From: Ruminococcus sp.
GTDB taxonomy: Bacteria; Bacillota_A; Clostridia; Oscillospirales; Ruminococcaceae
Assembly (NCBI RefSeq): GCF_024684275.1
Contig: NZ_JAIKXF010000070.1
Coordinates: forward strand, 1 to 18,401
Length of the DNA stretch: 18,401 nucleotides
Reading direction: 5' to 3'
Shown here piece after piece: positions 13,276-18,401 of the stretch; position 1 is the stretch's first letter; the number at the start of each line of letters is the position of its first letter. Below the pieces are notes generated by a model. That model had not been told where the DNA came from. It ran no database searches and worked only from the letters and a program-made list of their open reading frames with translations. The translations under genes and the position numbers were made by a program.

Positions 13276-14382
13276 ATGAACAGAGATAAGATCATTGTCA
13301 GAACAAGTATTATCGGTATTCTGGCAAACGTGTTCCTTGCATCATTCAAGGCTGCAGTAGGCATACTCAGCTCGTCTATCGCTATCATACTTGACGCTGT
13401 AAACAACCTCAGCGACGTAATGTCGTCTGTGATAACAATTATCGGCACAAAGCTGGCGCATAAGCGTCCCGACAAAAAGCACCCCTACGGCTACGGCAGG
13501 ATAGAGAATCTCAGCACATCGCTGATAGCGGTCATCGTCCTCTACGCAGGCGTTACCTCTCTTGTTGAGTCCATAAAAAAGATAATCCACCCACCCGTGC
13601 CCGATTATTCCGCAGCTGCTATAGTTATCGTAGCTTCGGCAGTAGTTGTAAAGATACTTCTCGGACTATACGTCCGCAAAAAGGGCGAGAGCGTAAGCTC
13701 AGACTCGCTTATCGCCTCAGGCAAGGACGCTCTGCTGGACTCGGTGATCTCTGCGGCAACTCTCCTTGCGGCAATAATATACCTCATTTTCAATATCCGT
13801 ACAGAAGCATGGCTCGGTGCGATCATCTCACTTGTCATCATCAAATCAGGTCTTGAGATACTCGGCGACAGCCTTTCCAATATAATCGGCAAGCGCATCA
13901 GCAGTGAGCTGTCTAAGGAGATCAAAAAGACAGTATCATCTTTCCCGGAGGTTCAGGGCTCTTACGATCTGATACTCCACAGCTATGGTCCTGATCTGCT
14001 TATCGGCTCGGTGCATATTGAAGTGCCCGACACACTGACTGTTGCAGAGCTCGACAAGCTGGAGCACCGTATAACAGAAAAGGTGCTTGCTGAGCACAAG
14101 ACCATACTTACAGGTATAAGCATATATGCGGTAAACACTCAGAACGACAAGGCTGCTCAGGTATACAGCGATATTCGCAGAAACGTCATGTCACATGAGT
14201 ATGTATTGCAGATACACGGCTTCTATCTTGATGAAAAGAGTATGACTATACACTTTGATATAATCATAGACTTTGCCGCTCCTGACATCAATGAACTCTA
14301 TGAGCATATCCTCAGCGAAACTCAACAGGCTTATCCCGATTATAACGTAAGCATTACACTTGATACCGATGTAAGCGACTAA
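13276..14382 (+). CDS. Cation diffusion facilitator (CDF) metal efflux transporter, manganese-like signature
   Basis: A 368-residue membrane protein with about six transmembrane helices in the first 205 residues and a cytoplasmic C-terminal part that holds the CDF dimerisation domain (about 205-285) plus an extra similar segment (about 290-365). The metal site residues are N43-x3-D47 in helix II (LDAVNNLSD) and D151-x3-D155 in helix V (SGKDALLDSV). Zinc CDFs typically use Asp/His plus HxxxD, whereas the N/D pattern resembles manganese exporters such as MntE, so Mn(II) or Fe(II) export is likelier than zinc. HPYGYGRIE (69-77) is a family hallmark. The ATG at 13276 has a perfect AGGAGG 9 nt upstream. 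It is the third gene of the regulator operon and ends before a repeat and a shared terminator. Confidence 0.9.
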   Translation: MNRDKIIVRTSIIGILANVFLASFKAAVGILSSSIAIILDAVNNLSDVMSSVITIIGTKLAHKRPDKKHPYGYGRIENLSTSLIAVIVLYAGVTSLVESIKKIIHPPVPDYSAAAIVIVASAVVVKILLGLYVRKKGESVSSDSLIASGKDALLDSVISAATLLAAIIYLIFNIRTEAWLGAIISLVIIKSGLEILGDSLSNIIGKRISSELSKEIKKTVSSFPEVQGSYDLILHSYGPDLLIGSVHIEVPDTLTVAELDKLEHRITEKVLAEHKTILTGISIYAVNTQNDKAAQVYSDIRRNVMSHEYVLQIHGFYLDEKSMTIHFDIIIDFAAPDINELYEHILSETQQAYPDYNVSITLDTDVSD

Positions 14383-14405
14383 AAAAGCCGCCGTCACGGC
14401 GTAAA

Positions 14406-14520
14406 GTTGAGAGTTTAGAGTTAAGAGTTGAAAGTTGTGGTGTCGCCTTTGGCGACTTATTTGAATAAAATGAGCAAAGCGAATACATTAACTCTCAACT
14501 CTCAATTCTCAACTCTCAAC
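14406..14520. repeat. Heptamer-based inverted repeat, copy B
   Basis: Left arm 14406-14437 has units of GAGAGTT/TAGAGTT type. Right arm 14489-14520 is AACTCTC repeated about four times. Between them are the hairpin GTCGCC-TTT-GGCGAC (14442-14456) and the segment TGAGCAAAGCGAATACATTAA shared with copy A at 10563-10583. It is inserted between the CDF stop and the shared terminator. The whole can fold as a long imperfect hairpin. Confidence 0.75.
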
Positions 14521-14521
14521 T

Positions 14522-14552
14522 AAAAAAAGTCCAGCAAAGCTGGACTTTTTTT
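14522..14552. terminator. Bidirectional terminator between the CDF operon and mutS2
   Basis: AAAAAAAGTCCAGC and GCTGGACTTTTTTT form a perfect 14-bp stem around AAA, with T7 on each strand. It overlaps the mutS2 stop codon and serves both the plus-strand regulator/CDF operon and the minus-strand DUF2974/mutS2 operon. Confidence 0.9.
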
Positions 14553-16941
14553 ATTTCACTTCTGCAATTGTAACGCCGTCCTCACCCTCGCCGAAAAGTC
14601 CCAGTCTGTAGGACTTTATGGACGGGTGGTGCTTCAGGCGATTCTGTACAGCCTGTCTCAGAAGTCCCGTACCCTTTCCGTGGATTATTGTTACGGTAGA
14701 GATGTTTGACATAACAGCCTGATCTATAAATGCATCAAGCTGTACAAGTCCGTCGTCACAGGTACAGCCGCGTATATCAAGCTCCATTTTGCCCCTGCGC
14801 TCAGCCTTTACGCCTATCTTGTTCATCTTGCGTGCAGGGCGTATGGACTTGTTGCCCACAGTGACCTTTTCGGGCTCCTCAAGGCGCAGACGTGAGATAT
14901 TCATCTTAGTCTTCATAACGCCCATCTGAACGAACACAAAGTCGCTTCCGTCGGGCTCTCCCGAGACTATACCCTTGCGCTGTAAATCAACAACGTAAAC
15001 TGTATCACCGCGGCGAAGCTTTCTTGGCAGCACATAGCCCTCATTGGGATCACGCTTCTCCACAGGATTTGCCGTGTCATACATCTTGTTGAAGCTCTGC
15101 TTGGTCTTGGATTTCATGCCCGAAACATTGGCGCTGAAATCCTTTTTATCCTTTTCCTTGCGAAGTCTGTCAAGCTCGTCAAGAAGCTCGTTGGACTCTG
15201 CCTTTGTCTGCTCGATAATGGTCATAGCGCGGAGTCTCGCCTTTTCCAGCTCATCAGCCTTTGCTGCTTCAAGAGTTTCGCGCTCCTTGCGGATAGCCTC
15301 CTCATGCTGAGCAGTCTCGGCTCTGAGGAGGGATATTTCCTCTTTTTGTTTTTCCAGCTCCATACGGCTTGCTTCAAGCTTGCCGATCACTTCCTCAAGA
15401 CGGGTATTTGCCTCGCTTACTCTGGCTTTTGCATCGGCGATAATATCAGACGGCATACCGAGACTCTCGGATATTGCAAAAGCGTTCGACTTACCGGGCG
15501 AACCCACAATGAGCTTATAGGTCGGTCTCAAAGTCTCAATATCAAACTCACATGAGGCGTTTTCAACGCCCTCGCTGTCGATAGCGAATACCTTCAGCTC
15601 CTGATAATGAGTTGTTACCATTATCTTGGCTCCGCTCTCCATAAGCCGGCGTATTATTGATATTGCCAGTGCAGCGCCCTCTACGGGGTCTGTTCCCGAG
15701 CCCAGCTCGTCAAGAAGCACAAGTGACTGCTCATCGGCAGTTTTCAGTATCTCAATGACCTTATTGGTGTGGGACGAGAAGGTGGAAAGATTCTGCTCAA
15801 TGCTCTGACTGTCGCCTATATCCGCAAGTATATGGTCGTAAACGGAAATTTTGCTGCCATCGGCAACAGGGATAAGAAGTCCGCACATGGTCATAGCCGC
15901 AAGAAGTCCTGCGGTCTTCAGCGATACTGTCTTACCGCCCGTGTTAGGACCTGTGATTATCAGCGCCTGATAGTCCTCGCCCAGACTTATCTCCACGGGA
16001 ACAGCCTTGTTCCTGTCGATAAGGGGGTGACGGGCCTTTTTAAGGTGCATGGTGCCGTCATCGGTTATCTCTGGCAGTGAGCAGTTCAGCTTTGCCGCTA
16101 AATTTGACTTTGCAAAGTAGAGGTTCAGCTCGGTGCAGACCTTGTAATTCTCGGCAAGTATATCCGCATAGTCGCCGCAGTCGCGGCAGAGCTGACGGAT
16201 AATGCGTTCTATCTCCTCCTGCTCCTTAGCCTCAAGAAGTCTGATGTCATTATTAGCTTCAACTATAGCCATAGGCTCGATGAATATAGTCTGTCCTGTA
16301 GCCGATGTATCGTGGATAAGACCGCTGACCTGTCCGCGGTACTCCGATTTTACGGGGAGAACGAAGCGTCCGTCACGGATAGTGACATTTGCCTCCTGCA
16401 AGTACTGCTGGGTGGTCTTATTTTTTATCATCTTGTCCAATGTCTCGCGGAGCTGCATACCTGCGCGGTTTATCTTGCGCCGAATCGCTGCCAGCTCAGG
16501 GCTTGCAGCATCGGCTATTTCGTTTTCCGAGATTATAGAGCGCTCCAGCTTCTCCAGCAGCCAGTCGTTAGGCTGCAATCTTGAAAAAAGATAGCTCAGC
16601 TCAGTCTCCATGTTCTCGCAGTGTGCATACCAGTCCGAAAGAGCCTTTATCTGACGAAGCATAGCCCCAATATCCATGAGGTCTCGGAGAGAAATAACTG
16701 CTCCCTGCTTTGCCCTTGCGGCTACGGAGCTTATATCCTTGAAAATGCTGAATGGCGGAGTACCGAACTGCACCGACAGGGAAAGCGCCTGCGAGGTCTT
16801 CAGACATTCGTAGCGTACCCTCTCCAGATCGTTATCGGGACGAACTTCCAGAGCCATGCGGCGCGTTTCCTCGTTTGAGGTCAGCTCCGCCAGCATTTCC
16901 AGTATTTTGTCCAGTTCTAATGTTTTTAAGTATTTATCCAT
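14551..16941 (-). CDS. mutS2: MutS2 ATPase/endonuclease with C-terminal Smr domain
   Basis: A 796-residue MutS2 of usual length and order. The N-terminal MutS-like core and clamp (about 1-320) lead to the ATPase with Walker A GPNTGGKT (331-338), Walker B LVLLDE followed by LGSGTDP (407-418), and THYQELK (444-450). A long coiled coil (about 515-625) is followed by a KOW-like segment (about 645-690) and a C-terminal Smr domain (about 715-796) with LDIRG and HGKGTGLLR motifs. MutS2 lacks the mismatch-recognition domain of MutS; it has been tied to suppression of recombination and, in Bacillus subtilis, to splitting of collided ribosomes. The ATG at 16941 has AAAGGA 6 nt upstream, overlapping the stop of the preceding DUF2974 gene (10 nt apart), so they form an operon. 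Confidence 0.96.
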   Translation of the reverse strand: MDKYLKTLELDKILEMLAELTSNEETRRMALEVRPDNDLERVRYECLKTSQALSLSVQFGTPPFSIFKDISSVAARAKQGAVISLRDLMDIGAMLRQIKALSDWYAHCENMETELSYLFSRLQPNDWLLEKLERSIISENEIADAASPELAAIRRKINRAGMQLRETLDKMIKNKTTQQYLQEANVTIRDGRFVLPVKSEYRGQVSGLIHDTSATGQTIFIEPMAIVEANNDIRLLEAKEQEEIERIIRQLCRDCGDYADILAENYKVCTELNLYFAKSNLAAKLNCSLPEITDDGTMHLKKARHPLIDRNKAVPVEISLGEDYQALIITGPNTGGKTVSLKTAGLLAAMTMCGLLIPVADGSKISVYDHILADIGDSQSIEQNLSTFSSHTNKVIEILKTADEQSLVLLDELGSGTDPVEGAALAISIIRRLMESGAKIMVTTHYQELKVFAIDSEGVENASCEFDIETLRPTYKLIVGSPGKSNAFAISESLGMPSDIIADAKARVSEANTRLEEVIGKLEASRMELEKQKEEISLLRAETAQHEEAIRKERETLEAAKADELEKARLRAMTIIEQTKAESNELLDELDRLRKEKDKKDFSANVSGMKSKTKQSFNKMYDTANPVEKRDPNEGYVLPRKLRRGDTVYVVDLQRKGIVSGEPDGSDFVFVQMGVMKTKMNISRLRLEEPEKVTVGNKSIRPARKMNKIGVKAERRGKMELDIRGCTCDDGLVQLDAFIDQAVMSNISTVTIIHGKGTGLLRQAVQNRLKHHPSIKSYRLGLFGEGEDGVTIAEVK

Positions 16942-16951
16942 GTTTTATCCT

Positions 16952-18061
16952 TTACTTGAAAAATGCGCCTGTTCCGTTCTGAGCTATTTTCTTGAAGGCA
17001 GTTTTCATGACTGCCTGCTGCTCGGGGCGAAGTTTTGATATAGCCTTGATTATGGACGGATAGGACTTTAGCTTTGCTATCTCTTTCAGGGTATCCTTAT
17101 CAGGAGCGCCGAGTATCTCGAACAGAGCATCGGAAAATATCTGTCTCTCAGTATCACTGAGGTCCTCAAGCATACCGGAAATAGCTTTGTTTATAACGTC
17201 TCCTGACTTTTTCAGTCTGTCCGCAAGGAGGAAACGGTTGCGCTTCAGCTCCCAGTTATAGGCATAATGCTGTTTGATACCGATAGCAGAGTTTTTAACT
17301 ATCGTCGGATCAGAGCCGCTGCCCAGCAGCATACCCACTATAGAAGCCTCGGGGATAAAGCTTCTTATTCTCGGCAGCATTTCCTTATATATCTCGGAAT
17401 TAAGTATCTCGTCGCGGAATCCGGGCCCGTCAAATGAGTATATATTAGTTATGCGGCGGCGTATGCTCTCGTCACAAAAAAGAGAGCTGTATATAGCGGA
17501 ATTTCCGCCCTTTGAATGTCCGCCCAGTCTTATGGGGCAGTCACTGCCCTCAAAGGCGTGATTAAGGTAGCTGATAGCCCTCTCCTGTCCTGATGTCATC
17601 TGCATATAGCTGAGAGTGAAATCCTCCTTCCAGCCGATGACTGAGCCGTCAGTACCGCGGAAAGCCGTAAAGCCGCTGCCGTCCCCAAGCCTGTAGGTCA
17701 GGGCTGCAAACTGCATTTCCTCGGCGTGCTGCTTCTCGCTGACATAGCCTCTCAGCATAGAGCCGCGGAAGCGTCTTGACTCCGCAAGCTTTCTGAACAG
17801 CAGATTATCCTGCTCAAAGGTAAGTATAGTTGATTTTGGATCGATAAGGTCAGGTCGGTATCTGCGGTAAGCGTCGGGGATAGAGATCTCATCATCGAAG
17901 CTGTCTGAGACTGCGCCGTCAAGATTAACGTAGCACAGCTGAGACAAGATCAGTCCGTCTATCTCATTGAATGGATCGGCAGAAAAAGGAACATCGCCCC
18001 GCCAGTCAAGATAATCAAGAATATTTGCCAGAATACCGCCCCCTGCATAAAGTTTAGCCAA
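16952..18061 (-). CDS. DUF2974 (Mbeg1-like) alpha/beta-hydrolase-fold protein
   Basis: A protein of about 369 residues resembling the DUF2974/Mbeg1-like lipase-type family. The nucleophile elbow is GGHSKGG with Ser183 (numbered from the TTG at 18061). The preceding FRGTDGSVIGWKEDF (134-148) is a family hallmark, and SFDGPGF follows the elbow. No signal peptide is visible, so it is probably cytosolic; substrate unknown. The start is uncertain. TTG at 18061 is the first in-frame start but has no ribosome-binding site and lies only about 12 nt after the predicted transcription start. A CTG at 18031 would give MANILDYLDWRGD, which fits the family N-terminus and has AGGGGG about 7 nt upstream. It is the first gene of an operon with mutS2. 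Confidence 0.82.
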   Translation of the reverse strand: MAKLYAGGGILANILDYLDWRGDVPFSADPFNEIDGLILSQLCYVNLDGAVSDSFDDEISIPDAYRRYRPDLIDPKSTILTFEQDNLLFRKLAESRRFRGSMLRGYVSEKQHAEEMQFAALTYRLGDGSGFTAFRGTDGSVIGWKEDFTLSYMQMTSGQERAISYLNHAFEGSDCPIRLGGHSKGGNSAIYSSLFCDESIRRRITNIYSFDGPGFRDEILNSEIYKEMLPRIRSFIPEASIVGMLLGSGSDPTIVKNSAIGIKQHYAYNWELKRNRFLLADRLKKSGDVINKAISGMLEDLSDTERQIFSDALFEILGAPDKDTLKEIAKLKSYPSIIKAISKLRPEQQAVMKTAFKKIAQNGTGAFFK

Positions 18062-18079
18062 GTTTTTTCGCTACACATT

Positions 18080-18108
18080 ATTATATCACTTATTTATAAA
18101 CTTTTCAA
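18080..18108 (-). promoter_or_regulatory. Sigma-A promoter of the DUF2974/mutS2 operon
   Basis: On the minus strand TTGAAA (18103-18108), 17-nt spacer and a perfect TATAAT (18080-18085). The predicted start is near 18073, very close to the first possible start codon of the downstream gene. Confidence 0.85.
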
Positions 18109-18124
18109 GTGGGGCACATACAAA

Positions 18125-18155
18125 CAAAAAAGAAGCGGCGAATATCGCCGCTTCT
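18125..18155 (-). terminator. Terminator after the dockerin-containing gene
   Basis: AGAAGCGGCGA and TCGCCGCTTCT form a perfect 11-bp stem (18131-18155, 3-nt loop). On the minus strand it runs into TTTTTTG, a classic intrinsic terminator about 20 nt after the dockerin protein's stop. Confidence 0.9.
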
Positions 18156-18175
18156 TGATTATTCAAGTAATTTAA

Positions 18176-18401
18176 TTACTTAGTAGGATTAAGAGTTGAA
18201 ACCTTCTTGAGGAGGAACTCCTGAATACGGAGAGCATCACCAGCTGTTACGCCGTCGCCATGCTCTGCAACGTCAGCATTAGCAAGACCCTTAGCTGTGA
18301 TGTGCTTGTCATCAGAGCCGTTGAGACCGTACTTGTTCGGGTTAGCGAGGTTCTGCATGATAAGAACAACGTCAGACATATCTACGTCCTTATCGCAGTT
18401 A
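18176..18401 (-). CDS. C-terminal dockerin of a cellulosomal protein (cut by the window edge)
   Basis: The visible 75 codons end a longer protein that enters from the right edge. They begin NCDKDVDMSDVVLIMQNLAN and continue to a second half reading GDGVTAGDALRIQEFLLKKV. Both calcium-loop/helix halves, NCDKDVDMSDVV and GDGVTAGDAL, fit a type I dockerin of the Ruminococcus kind, with an insertion typical of that genus between them. It would dock the unseen catalytic part, probably a glycoside hydrolase or other plant-polymer enzyme, onto a scaffoldin cohesin. A methionine at 18379 is internal, since the frame stays open to the edge and splits the first calcium loop. A strong terminator follows. 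Confidence 0.9.
   Translation of the reverse strand, partial: NCDKDVDMSDVVLIMQNLANPNKYGLNGSDDKHITAKGLANADVAEHGDGVTAGDALRIQEFLLKKVSTLNPTK

Noticed and set aside
14388..14402. Short CGCCG/CGGCG hairpin followed on the minus strand by T6
   Set aside because: Only 5 bp with a 3-nt loop, and any minus-strand transcript should already have ended at 14522-14552; not listed as a terminator.

Overview
The window looks like a chromosomal segment of a cellulolytic Ruminococcus-type bacterium (Firmicutes, Oscillospiraceae). Two proteins carry type I dockerin repeats typical of rumen and gut cellulosomes, and a SCIFF ranthipeptide gene with its radical SAM maturase (a clostridial hallmark) is present. 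Promoters are strong sigma-A type: all seven I could place have a 17-nt spacer. The genus is inferred; no rRNA gene is present to fix it.

Left part (1-5100): the first 14 codons of rpmG (ribosomal protein L33) leave the left edge on the minus strand from a consensus promoter with a structured leader. A divergent family 2 glycosyltransferase follows on the plus strand. It converges with an orphan oligopeptide-type ABC substrate-binding lipoprotein, leaving only 6 nt between stops. A membrane-anchored VanY/M15-like protein follows whose zinc-ligand positions appear substituted. Next, reading leftwards, comes an AraC-family regulator.

Centre (5100-9900): a minus-strand series runs ABC-F translation factor, dockerin-SGNH hydrolase, SCIFF peptide (45 aa, six Cys), SCIFF maturase, AraC regulator. 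The ABC-F and SGNH genes are tightly coupled, and the ABC-F gene has a leader with a possible leader peptide and hairpin. SCIFF has its own promoter. A terminator-like hairpin separates SCIFF from the maturase, and a stronger one separates the maturase from the AraC gene.

Intergenic accessory stretch (9900-10663): no convincing gene. It holds an orphan terminator-like hairpin, a 159-bp MITE-like palindrome flanked by TAA, a promoter, and a leader packed with inverted repeats, including a heptamer-based repeat that recurs at 14406-14520.

Right part (10664-18401): a plus-strand operon encodes a 745-aa hybrid regulator (LacI-type sensor, middle region, degenerate GGDEF, AraC HTH), a TerY-C-like zinc-knuckle protein and a cation diffusion facilitator with a manganese-type metal-site signature. 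It ends at a strong bidirectional terminator shared with a convergent minus-strand operon (DUF2974 alpha/beta-hydrolase-like gene, then mutS2). At the right edge is the C-terminal dockerin of a truncated cellulosomal protein.

Most novel candidates: the SCIFF locus with its attenuator, the hybrid regulator with its metal operon, the VanY-like pseudoenzyme, and the ABC-F leader.
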